From JBGPBY01 sp041481485 (GTDB lineage Bacteria > Acidobacteriota > Terriglobia > 20CM-2-55-15), in contig JBGPBY010000002.1 in the NCBI GenBank assembly GCA_041481485.1, forward strand, positions 1 to 59,192: DNA of 59,192 nucleotides, written 5' to 3'. The notes below the pieces were generated by a model. That model was not told the DNA's origin. It was given only the letters and a program-made list of their open reading frames with translations, and did not search any database. The number at the start of each line of letters is the position of its first letter. Within the stretch, counting starts at the first letter, position 1. This document shows positions 34,180 through 43,408 of the stretch, piece after piece. A program made the translations under genes and the position numbers.

Positions 34180-35616
34180 TCACTTCCGAACGGGAGCTAT
34201 TGACACACTCACCCGCTCCTCCGCCTTTGCGTGCAGGATGGAACCCTGTTGAGCAAAAGGACCGAGGAATGTTGGCATGGCATAGACGGAGGACGGCGGC
34301 GGCGGGTCTTTGAATTCGGCAGTATCGATGGCAAAGATTGTGTAGTCGCCAGGAATCACTCCCTTGATCGTGAACTTCCCGGAAGCATCGCTCTTTGCTT
34401 CTTTGTAGAACATCGGATGACCGCGCATCTCTTCAGGAGGAATCAGCACGACGCGGGCATTTCGCGCCGGTTGCTGGTCGGAAGTTCTGATTACGCCTTC
34501 GACGACGCTCGTTCCGCTCATGACCAGCGTGATATCGCTGATATCGGAGGCGATGTCCAGGACGGCCTGAGAGACGACAAAATTATCGTGGAGGTTCGCT
34601 CCGGTTGCCCAGTCTTCGGCGTAGAGAATGTATCGGCCGGCCTGAATCCCTCGAATCTCGAAGGTCGCCTGCTGCCGATTGGGTCCGATGGGCGAAGAGT
34701 TCTGCGCCATGCGCGGGGCTTCGAGAACCTTGCCGTCGTTCGCACCCAAAGGAATCAAATAAAAGTCCGGAACGCCGGAACGCCGGTTACGTTCAGGATC
34801 CACAACCGTTCCGGATATCTTGAACGACTGTGCTGTCTGAAAGCCGAAATTGAGTCCTTCAACGACTCCGCCTTCGCCAACCTCGACGAGCGCAGCTCTG
34901 CTGGAATCCACCGTTCCGGGGAAATAGGTTTTCAACCATGAATCCTGCACAGCCGGTGTGGGACCCGCAGCAACGAAAACTCCGCCAGTGTTGACCATGG
35001 GGATTCCGTCACCGAACATTATCAGACCTCTTCTATATTCGACAGAAAGCTTGTACTTGCCGGAAGGTAATCCCCAGATCCGATACATGCCGAGATCATC
35101 TACCCCACTGTTTCCCGCGACCCGGGTTGTGCCGTCATTCGCAACGAGAGTTGCCACGACACTTGCATTTTCTGCAGGCTTTCCCAATGGATCCAAAACG
35201 CGGCCCGCCAGTGCGGCACCTGGAGTCAAAGCGAGACTGATGCTCAATGGCTTTTCAAGACTGACAACAATGTGTTTTATTGCGCCGCTATCCTCCAGCT
35301 CGATTCCGTCCTGCGTTGGAGCGGTATAGCCGGGACGTCTGGCCCGAATCGTGTAAGCGCCGGGGGATGCGTTGCGAATGAGGAAGTGGCCTGTGGAGTC
35401 GGTCATGGCGTCCGGCTCGCCTTCCAGCTCCTGCTGGCCCTCACGCGTGATGGTGATCCGCACGGCTGCGAGCCCTTCCGTTGTCGTCTGCCGCATGACG
35501 ATGCCTTCGATAATTCCCGAATTATTCTGTGCGAAAGCTCCTGGGGCCAGCACCAGAACGATCAGCAACGCGCTCGTTACGCTGGTCGTCATCCGCGGCA
35601 TCAATCGGAACATCAT
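34180..35616 (-). CDS. Secreted carboxypeptidase-regulatory-like beta-sandwich protein
   Basis: The start ATG at 35616 overlaps the upstream stop (ATGA) and has GAAGGAG eight bases before it; the further upstream frame lies inside the previous gene. The 478-residue product has a signal peptide (MTTSVTSALLIVLVLAPGAF within the first 30 residues). The first CarboxypepD_reg unit is SGIIEGIVMRQTTTEGLAAV, ending ASPGAYTIRARRPGY; another is AALAGRVLDPLGKPAENASV. The C-terminal unit (SGKFTIKGVIPGDYTIFAID) is a diverged form of the module shared by its paralogues. Probably periplasmic or outer-surface, function unknown. Confidence 0.87.
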   Translation of the reverse strand: MMFRLMPRMTTSVTSALLIVLVLAPGAFAQNNSGIIEGIVMRQTTTEGLAAVRITITREGQQELEGEPDAMTDSTGHFLIRNASPGAYTIRARRPGYTAPTQDGIELEDSGAIKHIVVSLEKPLSISLALTPGAALAGRVLDPLGKPAENASVVATLVANDGTTRVAGNSGVDDLGMYRIWGLPSGKYKLSVEYRRGLIMFGDGIPMVNTGGVFVAAGPTPAVQDSWLKTYFPGTVDSSRAALVEVGEGGVVEGLNFGFQTAQSFKISGTVVDPERNRRSGVPDFYLIPLGANDGKVLEAPRMAQNSSPIGPNRQQATFEIRGIQAGRYILYAEDWATGANLHDNFVVSQAVLDIASDISDITLVMSGTSVVEGVIRTSDQQPARNARVVLIPPEEMRGHPMFYKEAKSDASGKFTIKGVIPGDYTIFAIDTAEFKDPPPPSSVYAMPTFLGPFAQQGSILHAKAEERVSVSIAPVRK

Positions 35617-37262
35617 GGTTCCGGCTCCTTCGGGATTGCGATAAGTTGCACTGTGGAGGAAGTGCCTTTCGTAAAGACAACGGTCTCTCCTCTGGTTTCG
35701 TACTTCCTGATGAATTCGGCGTTCAACCAGGCAGCTCCTGGAACGCTTTCCCATGCGAATACTTTGTATGTACCTGGCGGAATCGCACGAAATGCAAAAT
35801 TGCCGTCCGAGTCGGACTGCATGTTGAAGTACTTCCGCCGGTCCTCGCGCCGAATCACATCCGGGACCAGAACCACGGTTGCGCGGGCTGCGGGTTCCTG
35901 CCGAAGGTTTCGAACAACTCCCTCCAGCTTGCCTCCAGGTGAAGCAAGCATCACTTCAATAGGCTGCAGCCCCGGCCGGTCAGTGATGGTAAATCCGTCG
36001 GAGTAGACGCTGACTGAGCCTTGTCGCAAATCCTCCAGATAGACATCCTGAGGCAACCTTCCGGGAGTGAACTTGTAAATGCCGGGAACCAGACGTCCGG
36101 AACCAAATTCTCCGTTCTCACGATCGATGACAATGGGTTGCGACCCGCCTCTGCCCCCCGCTGTCGGAACAGCCGCCAAAAACGGTCCAACGCCGCGCAC
36201 AACTTCGATACCCAGCGTCAGGCCTTCGAGTCGTCCGGCAGGAAGTTCGCCATTCAGGGTGACTCGTCCGCGTGTCTCAACCGACGGTGAAGCCACGAGC
36301 GTGAGATTCTCGACGCTGCGATCGACAAGTTCCACCGTTGTACGGCTCGTGTACAGGACGCCGTCCTTATCGCGCGCATCCGGAAACAGATCGTAAACAT
36401 TGGGAAAGATATTGCGAATTTCAAATCGCCCGTTGGACATATCGTCGGCTCGATTGTCGTAGTAAGTCGTGCCTTCGTCTCGTGTCCAAATCCAGATTTC
36501 CGCGACATTCTGCGCGGGTACTCCCGGGACCGAACTGACTACGGTGCCAGACACGGTCAAGACAGTTTTCAATCGGGGTTCCATCCGAAAGCTCACATTT
36601 GTATCCTGCGCCTCGCGAATCGTGACTGCGACAGCTCCCAACTGGTCCCTCACGCCGGGGTAATAGGTGAGAGAATCGGATGCCCAGACATCCACATTCG
36701 CTCGCAAGTAATATGAGCCGGGACGCAGCCCACGAATCCGGAATTCGCCGCGATCATCCGTCGAGCCGTTGTCTCGGTCCTGCATGTCCCGCTTGCCGGA
36801 CTGAAGATAAACCGCCTGCGCCGTGGAAACTCGAACTCCGGCCAGTCCGAGGGTATTCATGTCGAGGACTCGGCCGCTGATGGTGCCGCCCACGATCATA
36901 CGGATATCCATACTTTTAGCTGTTCCACGCGCCGGCACAGTCACTCGGACTTCGGCGTCGGATTCCCGGAAATAACCTCTCCGTTCTGCGACGACGATGT
37001 ACATACCTGGAGGAATATCCTTCAGAACGAAGTGTCCCGAACTGTCTGTAGTCGCAACACCGCGACGCTGTGCTTCCTGTGCGTTTTCTGCCGCTGACTT
37101 CCGGAGATAGACGGGGATGCCTTCCAGCGGTGCAGACTGGCTTGCCCAGATCACATTGCCTTCAACAGTGCCGTTATCGGCGGGATTCGTCGGAGGCAGC
37201 GGAGGCGCCTGAGGAGCCTGTCCCAGAAACAATGTGATAAAGAGCGCAAGAAGCGGTTTCAT
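35613..37262 (-). CDS. Secreted carboxypeptidase-regulatory-like beta-sandwich protein (first of pair)
   Basis: The 549-residue product opens with MKPLLALFITLFLGQAPQAP, a signal peptide. CarboxypepD_reg-like units follow: GTVEGNVIWASQSAPLEGIP and GTISGRVLDMNTLGLAGVRV (ending LRPGSYYLRANVDVW). The C-terminal module is AIPPGTYKVFAWESVPGAAW, then LNAEFIRKYETRGETVVF. It overlaps the next gene by four bases. This is the second tandem pair of this protein type in the window; the first is at 16314-19735. No enzyme motif is visible. Confidence 0.88.
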   Translation of the reverse strand: MKPLLALFITLFLGQAPQAPPLPPTNPADNGTVEGNVIWASQSAPLEGIPVYLRKSAAENAQEAQRRGVATTDSSGHFVLKDIPPGMYIVVAERRGYFRESDAEVRVTVPARGTAKSMDIRMIVGGTISGRVLDMNTLGLAGVRVSTAQAVYLQSGKRDMQDRDNGSTDDRGEFRIRGLRPGSYYLRANVDVWASDSLTYYPGVRDQLGAVAVTIREAQDTNVSFRMEPRLKTVLTVSGTVVSSVPGVPAQNVAEIWIWTRDEGTTYYDNRADDMSNGRFEIRNIFPNVYDLFPDARDKDGVLYTSRTTVELVDRSVENLTLVASPSVETRGRVTLNGELPAGRLEGLTLGIEVVRGVGPFLAAVPTAGGRGGSQPIVIDRENGEFGSGRLVPGIYKFTPGRLPQDVYLEDLRQGSVSVYSDGFTITDRPGLQPIEVMLASPGGKLEGVVRNLRQEPAARATVVLVPDVIRREDRRKYFNMQSDSDGNFAFRAIPPGTYKVFAWESVPGAAWLNAEFIRKYETRGETVVFTKGTSSTVQLIAIPKEPEP

Positions 37263-37408
37263 GCCGGTTTGGTTCCCAATAATAATGGATCGCTTTGACG
37301 GTGATGGTAATCAATTTGTCACCGGATTTTGTACTCCAGTACCTTTAGACAACAGTTTCAACCCACATGTTCATTCGGGGAAGTTGTATATTCAACCTGA
37401 AACCAACA

Positions 37409-38053
37409 TCAAACTACTCGGGCTGGGACTATGACCTCGATAGCGTGGCGCGAAATTGTAAACGTCATTGGCAATTCTCCAACCAGCTCGCCGTCCACCT
37501 GCACCTGCATGCCTTCACCGATGGCCCGCGCTTTCGTTGCCTTAAGGAACGTCACGCGGTTCTTGCCTTCAGGGATCCCGCCGAGGAGCGCGAAGGGGAG
37601 CATTTGCAGGTAGTGCCTTCGATGTGTGGAGTGGATCATGCAGATCTCGAACCCGGGACGATCCATACGAGCTCGAGGTGTGATGGCCAGTTTTCCGCCC
37701 GTAGTGCGCGGCCTTGCCGATTGCGGTGAACGTCGCGGAATGCTCGACGCCATCAACCTCGACGATAAACGGTTTAGGCTTCCATCGCGCGAAGCTCTCA
37801 AGGCCCGAATACCAGAACGCCGCCTCGCTTCGTTGATCGTGCCGTCACCGCCGGAAATGATGACATTGCGGATGCCCTGGTTCGCGGCTTCGGCAGCGAG
37901 CCGTGTTGCGTCATTCGGCCTTTGAGTGAGAAGGGCCTCTTCGCGGACGCCGTGCGCTTTGAGCAGGCGACAGAACTGCAGGATCGCCTCCCTTCGTTTT
38001 TCCGGACCGCCCTGTCCTGCTCTCGGATTTGCAATGAGGACTGCGTTTCTCAT
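37409..38053 (-). pseudogene. Diacylglycerol/lipid kinase (DAGK family) gene with internal deletion and frameshift
   Basis: The N-terminus is a normal DAGK-family start (MRNAVLIANPRAGQGG, then NVIISGGDGTINEA with the GGDGT motif). After it (near 37825) the sequence jumps to what in relatives lies about 90-100 residues later, so the PLGTAN-type and following conserved blocks are gone. The next stretch makes family sense only in another frame (WYSGLESFARWKPKPFIVEV, then DGVEHSATFTAIGKAAHY). Near 37695-37705, in a run of G/C, the frame returns to GGKLAITPRARMDRPGFEIC and a normal C-terminus. The long ORF is thus accidental and the gene is inactive. Confidence 0.82.
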
Positions 38054-38215
38054 TTTCCGTGGATTTTAGATGAAGATGCTTCGTCACGATATCGAGCCTT
38101 AGCTTGAGACTCGGTACCCGGAACATGTCCGTACAGACACCAACTACATCGCTGCTGATCGACGCCGATATCATTGGGATTCGAGAATTGCGGAAAATCT
38201 CTCGAATCCCGGTTT

Positions 38216-38671
38216 TCAGGCCTGTGCGGTTTCCAGTGCCTGAACTCTGGCTTCGAGAGCAGCGATTCTCTCCCGAAGACGATCTGCTTCCAGCTTGTCG
38301 AAGCGCCCTTCAAGTCGGCGCAGCGCTTCGGTGATCATGATGTATTCCTGCTCGATTCGGCCAGTCCGCCGTTCCAGTTCTTCAACCAGACCGTGCAGCG
38401 CATGAACGCGCGTATCCAGCGAACTGAGCAGACGACTGTGTTCGAGGACTGTCGTCTCAACAGTAATCAAGCGAAGAGCAATAGTGTTCTGGACGGATTC
38501 TATCCGACCCAGCTTCGATTCGATGGCGTCTGTTCGCTTGTCGGCGGCTTCGGAGCGCTGATCCTGGAGATCGAAGCGTTGATCCACGCGATCGAAGCGT
38601 TCGTCCATGCTTACGGTGAGGCTCTGTAAAAGTTCGTAAAGGGTGTGTAGAGTGATCTCAAATTCTGGCAT
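38216..38671 (-). CDS. Coiled-coil protein of unknown function
   Basis: The 151-residue product is predicted helical almost throughout, with heptad-like repeats: SMDERFDRVDQRFDLQDQRS, LEELERRTGRIEQEYIMITE and RLRERIAALEARVQALETAQ. It has no signal peptide or membrane segment. Such SMc-like short coiled coils occur widely and are often scaffold or phage-like proteins; I assign no function. It lies 60 bp after ribBA on the same strand and may be the last gene of the long operon. Confidence 0.7.
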   Translation of the reverse strand: MPEFEITLHTLYELLQSLTVSMDERFDRVDQRFDLQDQRSEAADKRTDAIESKLGRIESVQNTIALRLITVETTVLEHSRLLSSLDTRVHALHGLVEELERRTGRIEQEYIMITEALRRLEGRFDKLEADRLRERIAALEARVQALETAQA

Positions 38672-38730
38672 GCGATTTCCTCAGAAAACGCAAAGGGCGG
38701 TGCGAGGATAGCACTTCGATACTCGAACTT

Positions 38731-39858
38731 CTAGCCGGAGATTTTAGCGTGGGTGAACGGCACTCTGGAGTTGATTTTCAGGCCATATGCCTCAAGTGCC
38801 ACGAGCTTTCGTGGATGGTTGGTGAGCACCCGCATGGAGTGAATTTTCAACGCCGCCAGTATCTGTGCGCCGATGCCGTACTCGCGCTGTTCGCCCCGCA
38901 GTCCGATCGTTTCATTGGAATCGACCGTTCGTTCACCGTGCGCGAGCATTTCTCCAGTTTCTGATTTCTTCATGGGATGAAGATAAAGGAGAACTCCGCG
39001 TCCCTCTGAAGCGATAGCCTCCAGGGCGCGATCCATCTGTTCATGGCAGTGGCAGGTCACCGATCCAAAAACGTCGCCAATCAGACAATGGGTATGAACC
39101 CGAACCAAAACATCCTCGCCGTTTCCAATGTCCCCTTTGACGAGAGCGAAATGTGTCTCGTTCCCGAGAATGGTTTGAAACCCAGTCATCTGAAATGGCC
39201 CATGCTTTGTCCGCAGCATGCTTTCCGTGGTTTTGCGCACGAAAATCTCGGTCTTCAGCCGGTACCGGATGAGATCTGCCACAGTAATCAGTTTCACATC
39301 GTGCAATGCTGCAAATTCGAGAAGATCGGGCACGCGGGCCATGGTGCCATCCTCTTTCATGATTTCGCAAATGACTCCGGCCGGAAACAAGCCAGCGCTT
39401 CGAGCCAAATCCACAGAGGCTTCGGTTTGTCCGGCACGGACAAGCACTCCTCCATCCTTTGCGCGCAACGGAAAGATGTGGCCGGGACGTGAGAGATCAC
39501 TGGGCCTGGTCCGGGAATCAATGGCAGTGAGAATAGTTTGCGCACGATCGTGTGTCGAGATACCGGTCGAAACGCCTCGCCGGGCTTCGATGGCCACGCA
39601 AAATGCGGTTCCGTGCGGCGACGTGTTGGCATGATCGGAAACCATCAGGGGAATATTCAAATCGTCAAGACGCTGTCCGGTCAGTGCAAGGCAGATCAGT
39701 CCGCGGCCATGGGTCGCCATGAAATTGATGATTTCAGGGGTGACTTTCTCGGCAGCGACCATCAGATCGCCCTCATTTTCGCGGTCTTCGTCATCGATAA
39801 TAATGACGACCTTTCCGTCCTGAACGTCCCGGATCGCTTCTTCTATGGATGCAAACAT
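38731..39858 (-). CDS. ribBA: RibBA-like protein: DHBP synthase fused to an altered GTP cyclohydrolase II-like domain
   Basis: The 375-residue protein is about full length. The DHBP synthase half keeps DDEDRENEG (21-30), STGISTHDRA and RPGHIF. The residue matching the E. coli RibB metal ligand His153 is Gln144 (RAGQTEAS), although Gln may be natural in relatives. The second half keeps the zinc Cys258, Cys269 and Cys271 (HCLIGDVFGSVTCHC) and the Arg nucleophile at about 325 (GEQREYGIGAQIL). It lacks the RQEGRGIG block: residues 292-305 read YLHPMKKSETGEML, and the segment is about seven residues shorter than usual. This recalls RibBX-type proteins with a non-functional cyclohydrolase half. It lies 11 bp downstream of ribE and probably supplies dihydroxybutanone phosphate. 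Confidence 0.9.
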   Translation of the reverse strand: MFASIEEAIRDVQDGKVVIIIDDEDRENEGDLMVAAEKVTPEIINFMATHGRGLICLALTGQRLDDLNIPLMVSDHANTSPHGTAFCVAIEARRGVSTGISTHDRAQTILTAIDSRTRPSDLSRPGHIFPLRAKDGGVLVRAGQTEASVDLARSAGLFPAGVICEIMKEDGTMARVPDLLEFAALHDVKLITVADLIRYRLKTEIFVRKTTESMLRTKHGPFQMTGFQTILGNETHFALVKGDIGNGEDVLVRVHTHCLIGDVFGSVTCHCHEQMDRALEAIASEGRGVLLYLHPMKKSETGEMLAHGERTVDSNETIGLRGEQREYGIGAQILAALKIHSMRVLTNHPRKLVALEAYGLKINSRVPFTHAKISG

Positions 39859-39869
39859 GTCATTTAGCC

Positions 39870-40469
39870 CTATGGGATATCTCTCGTCTGAAGCAGGCGT
39901 TCGACGTATTTCGCGATGATATCGAATTCAAGATTGACAGGATCTCCCGGCGTGACCCGCTTCAAATTCGTATTTTCGAATGTGTGCGGAATAATTGCCA
40001 CATCAAATACATTCGAATGGATGCGGGCGACCGTCAGGCTGATTCCGTCCACACAGATCGATCCCTTCTCCACGATATACCGTAACGCCGGCACAGGGAA
40101 CTCAATCCGAAGATTGTAGTCGTCGCCATTGCGGGAGAATTCGACGACGCGGCCCAGGCCGTCAACGTGGCCCTGTACGATGTGTCCGCCAAAACGGCCA
40201 TCGGCAGGCATTGGGCGTTCAAGATTGACCAGGGAACCCGGCGACAAAATCTTCAGGCTTGTCCGGTTCAGAGTTTCCCGTGACAAGTCGGCCGCAAAGT
40301 TCCCGGTGCCGACGGTTCTCGCCGTCAGACATACTCCGTTTACCGAGATGCTGCCACCCGTTTTCAGGTCATTCATGACGGCTCGAGCGTTTACGCGAAT
40401 TCGAAGGAATTCGTCGTGACTGGACATCTCGGCGACTTCGCCGATTTCTTCAATGATTCCCGTGAACAT
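39870..40469 (-). CDS. ribE: Riboflavin synthase, alpha chain
   Basis: The 199-residue protein begins with the diagnostic MFTGIIEEIGEV and carries two lumazine-binding repeats: SISVNGVCLTARTVG with GGHIVQGHVDGLGRV, then SICVDGISLTVARI. It converts two 6,7-dimethyl-8-ribityllumazine molecules into riboflavin. The start overlaps the end of ribD by 20 bp, and ribBA starts 11 bp after its stop. No lumazine synthase gene (ribH) is in the window, so it lies elsewhere. Confidence 0.97.
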   Translation of the reverse strand: MFTGIIEEIGEVAEMSSHDEFLRIRVNARAVMNDLKTGGSISVNGVCLTARTVGTGNFAADLSRETLNRTSLKILSPGSLVNLERPMPADGRFGGHIVQGHVDGLGRVVEFSRNGDDYNLRIEFPVPALRYIVEKGSICVDGISLTVARIHSNVFDVAIIPHTFENTNLKRVTPGDPVNLEFDIIAKYVERLLQTRDIP

Positions 40470-41451
40470 AGGATGTGATTGTCAGATCCGGGCCAACCCG
40501 GTCTATCGACCAGTCGCGAAGGCGAATGGCTTCGGCCAACCGAAGGACACCGGTCCCACCGATTGCCGGCGTTTCGCGGCCTCCGAAGATGGAGGGCGCA
40601 ATAAATTGAACGATTTTGTCGATGATTCCGGCCTTCAGGGCATCGAAGGCAAGATCCGGACCGCACTCCAGCATGAAACTCTGAACCTCGCGTGTCTTCA
40701 GTTCCTCAATAAGTTCCGCGATAGAACCGCGATGTATCAGCCAGCCACCGGTACCGATGTCACGCGGGTCCAAACGTCCCCGGCGATCCATTACAATACG
40801 GAGAAGCTCGCGCCGCCTCGGAAGTCCGGTACGATCGGTCATCGATGGCCGGTCCCTGAGAAACGTACCGCTGCCGGTAATCACCGCGTCCACGGAATGG
40901 CGCAGAGTCTGTACCATTGACCGGGAGGCCTCCGAGGTAATCCACTTCGATTCCCCATTGCGGGTGGCGATCTTTCCGTCCAGGGTCATTGCAATCTTCA
41001 GTATTCCAAATGACCGGTTTTGAGTCTTGTAGACGAAAAATGCTTCATTGACGCGGCGGGCTTCTTCTTCATGAATGCCAACAGATACTTCAATCCCAGC
41101 CTGCCGGAGCATTTCAATTCCTTTGCCTTGAACTTTCGGGTTGGGATCGATCATTGCTGTAACGACTCTGGATACGCCCGCGTCAATCAGTGCCTGTGCG
41201 CAAGGTGGAGTACGGCCAGTGTGGGAGCAGGGTTCCAGCGAAGTGTAGACCGTCGAGCCTCGTGCCGCGTTGCCTGCGGTTCGTAGGGCGATTACCTCGG
41301 CATGGTCCTTGTTGTCAAAAACGTAAAAACCCTCGCCTACAGTGATTTCGTTTTTAACGGCAACCGCGCCAACCAGCGCACCCGGGCTTGCAAGGCCGAT
41401 ACCCTGTTGCGCCAGAGCGATTGTCCGCAGGATGTAGTCGGCATCCGTCAT
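40450..41451 (-). CDS. ribD: Riboflavin biosynthesis deaminase/reductase RibD
   Basis: The 333-residue bifunctional enzyme has the N-terminal zinc deaminase (DHAEVIAL, then PCSHTGRTPPCAQALIDAGV) and the C-terminal reductase (GILKIAMTLDGKIATRNGES, then KWITSEASRSMVQTLRHSVD). It catalyses the two middle steps from the GTP cyclohydrolase product to the ribitylaminouracil phosphate. The ATG overlaps the ftsY... no: ftsY follows; the ribD start shares ATGA with the ftsY stop upstream. Length is close to the family's usual ~360. Confidence 0.97.
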   Translation of the reverse strand: MTDADYILRTIALAQQGIGLASPGALVGAVAVKNEITVGEGFYVFDNKDHAEVIALRTAGNAARGSTVYTSLEPCSHTGRTPPCAQALIDAGVSRVVTAMIDPNPKVQGKGIEMLRQAGIEVSVGIHEEEARRVNEAFFVYKTQNRSFGILKIAMTLDGKIATRNGESKWITSEASRSMVQTLRHSVDAVITGSGTFLRDRPSMTDRTGLPRRRELLRIVMDRRGRLDPRDIGTGGWLIHRGSIAELIEELKTREVQSFMLECGPDLAFDALKAGIIDKIVQFIAPSIFGGRETPAIGGTGVLRLAEAIRLRDWSIDRVGPDLTITSYVHGNH

Positions 41452-42407
41452 TGCGCGAATAGCGATTCCACAAAATCATCGGCGGAGAAGACGATGAGAT
41501 CATCCATTTTTTCGCCCACGCCTACAAAGCGGATCGGGATTTTCAATTCCCGCGCTATGGCCGTGACGACTCCGCCTTTTGCCGTGCCATCCAGTTTAGT
41601 CAACACGATTCCGGTTACCGCGGCACTCTTCGTAAATTCCCTGGCCTGAGTGAGACCGTTTTGGCCAGTCGTTGCGTCCATCACCAGCAGAACTTCGTGC
41701 GGCGCACCGGACACTTCCCGTTTCGCAATGCGGGTCATCTTCTCGAGTTCAGTCATCAGATTGTGTTTGGTGTGCAACCGGCCGGCGGTATCGACAATAA
41801 CATAATCCATTTTCTTCGATTTCGCGGACTGAAGCGCATCGAACAGGACAGCCGACGGATCGGCGCCCGCCTGTTGCTTCACAATCGGAACTTCAGATCG
41901 TTTGGCCCATATTTCCAGTTGTTCGGTCGCGGCAGCGCGAAATGTGTCGGCAGCGCAAAGCAGGACCTTCTTGCCATCGTTTCTGAACCGGTTCGCCAGT
42001 TTTCCAATTGTGGTTGTTTTGCCGACGCCATTCACGCCAACCATCAGGATGACAAACGGATCACCTGCGAGCACTTCTTTTAGCGGCGCCGCGTTCACGC
42101 GCAGAATTTTCTTCAGTTCGTCCTTGACCGCCCCGCGGAGCTGCATCGGGTCCTGCAAAATCTGACGTGACATCTGATCGCGAATGGAGTTCAGAATCTC
42201 GGTTGTCGTTAAAATTCCGATATCGGCCGAAACCATCAGCGCTTCAAGATCTTCCAGCATCGCGGGATCAATGGCCTTCTTGCCTTCCACGAGGGTTTGA
42301 AGACCTTCATTCAGGTTTTCCTGCGTTCGTTTTACCGCAGCCTTGATCTTCTCGAGGACGGTCGGTTTTCTCTCTTCCGGTTTGCCGAAAAGGCTTATGA
42401 ATTCCAC
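41448..42407 (-). CDS. ftsY: Signal recognition particle receptor FtsY
   Basis: The 319-residue GTPase has an N domain (KAAVKRTQENLNEGLQTLVE) and a G domain with GVNGVGKTTTIGKLA, DTAGRLHTKHNLMTEL and TKLDGTAKGG. It lacks a long acidic A domain, as in many bacteria. It receives the ribosome-SRP complex at the inner membrane. It uses a GTG start at 42407 that overlaps the gpsA stop by one base, and its stop overlaps the ribD start. Confidence 0.97.
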   Translation of the reverse strand: MEFISLFGKPEERKPTVLEKIKAAVKRTQENLNEGLQTLVEGKKAIDPAMLEDLEALMVSADIGILTTTEILNSIRDQMSRQILQDPMQLRGAVKDELKKILRVNAAPLKEVLAGDPFVILMVGVNGVGKTTTIGKLANRFRNDGKKVLLCAADTFRAAATEQLEIWAKRSEVPIVKQQAGADPSAVLFDALQSAKSKKMDYVIVDTAGRLHTKHNLMTELEKMTRIAKREVSGAPHEVLLVMDATTGQNGLTQAREFTKSAAVTGIVLTKLDGTAKGGVVTAIARELKIPIRFVGVGEKMDDLIVFSADDFVESLFAQ

Positions 42408-43408
42408 TATTCTTCCTTTAACTTTCGTTCCATCAGATCCTGGATCGCATCTTTCACTCGAAGACCCTCATACATTACCGAATACATACGTTCGGCGATT
42501 GGCATTTCCACCCGAAATTTTCGCGCCAGTGTCACTGTGGATTCGGTAGTTCGAATGCCTTCCGCCACGGAGCGCATTCCTGCGGTAATCTCGCCGATTT
42601 CCCTGCCTTGTCCCAACGCAATCCCAACGCTTCGATTGCGGCTCAGCTGTCCATAAGAAGTCAGAATCAAATCGCCGAGTCCGGCCAGTCCCGATAATGT
42701 TTCTCGGCGTCCTCCGCAGGCTACCGCCAGCCGTGTGATCTCTGCCAGGCCGCGGGTCACCAGTGCGGCCACGGCATTGGAGCCCAGACCAAGTCCGTCG
42801 GCGACCCCGGCGGCGATCGCAATGATATTTTTCGTTGCTGCACCCATCTCCACCCCGGTCGTATCGGAGTTGGTGTACAGCCGAAAGCGAGGCATGGACA
42901 GTTCCTGTTGAAGCAGCAGCCTCAGCGATTCGCTTTTTGAGGCGACCACCAGCGCGGTTGGAACTCCACGAGCGACCTCCGGTGCAAAGGTCGGCCCGGA
43001 AATCACGGCGATTCTCTCGTCGTCCGTTGTTTCAAGGACGTCGCCGATGACCTGAGACATGCGCATCAGCGTTTGGGTTTCGATCCCCTTTGTCGCGCTG
43101 ACAAAAATGGTATCGGGTTTTGCAAGGGGAGCAACCTGTTGAACAATGGCACGAAAAACATGAGAAGGAACTGCCATGATCACAATTCGAGATCCGGCAA
43201 CCACGTCTCCCACGATGTTGCTGATCCGCACGGAATCCGGAATCTGAACCGACGGAAGGTACACGGGGTTTTCCCGCGTTTCAGTCATGCTCCGCGCGAG
43301 ATCGGGTTCGTGAACCCAAAGTGAGACGCAGCGTTCCGTTTTGGCAAGGATAACCGCCAGCGCCGTTCCCCAGCCCCCGGCGCCAATGACGGCTACCGGC
43401 AGACTCAC
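42407..43408 (-). CDS. gpsA: Glycerol-3-phosphate dehydrogenase [NAD(P)+]
   Basis: The 333-residue enzyme has the NAD-binding loop VIGAGGWGTALAVILA, the conserved FVSATKGIE lysine region, and GADAT-type C-terminal features (AAGVADGLGLGSNAVAALVT, then RGLAEITRLAVACGG). It makes sn-glycerol 3-phosphate for phospholipids, fitting pgpA in the same string. It starts with a GTG at 43408 that overlaps the thpR stop (GTGA). Confidence 0.97.
   Translation of the reverse strand: MSLPVAVIGAGGWGTALAVILAKTERCVSLWVHEPDLARSMTETRENPVYLPSVQIPDSVRISNIVGDVVAGSRIVIMAVPSHVFRAIVQQVAPLAKPDTIFVSATKGIETQTLMRMSQVIGDVLETTDDERIAVISGPTFAPEVARGVPTALVVASKSESLRLLLQQELSMPRFRLYTNSDTTGVEMGAATKNIIAIAAGVADGLGLGSNAVAALVTRGLAEITRLAVACGGRRETLSGLAGLGDLILTSYGQLSRNRSVGIALGQGREIGEITAGMRSVAEGIRTTESTVTLARKFRVEMPIAERMYSVMYEGLRVKDAIQDLMERKLKEE

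Noticed and set aside
34150..34180. GGTTCGAATTC-like T-loop sequence suggesting a tRNA
   Set aside because: No matching acceptor, D-arm or anticodon stem could be placed around it.
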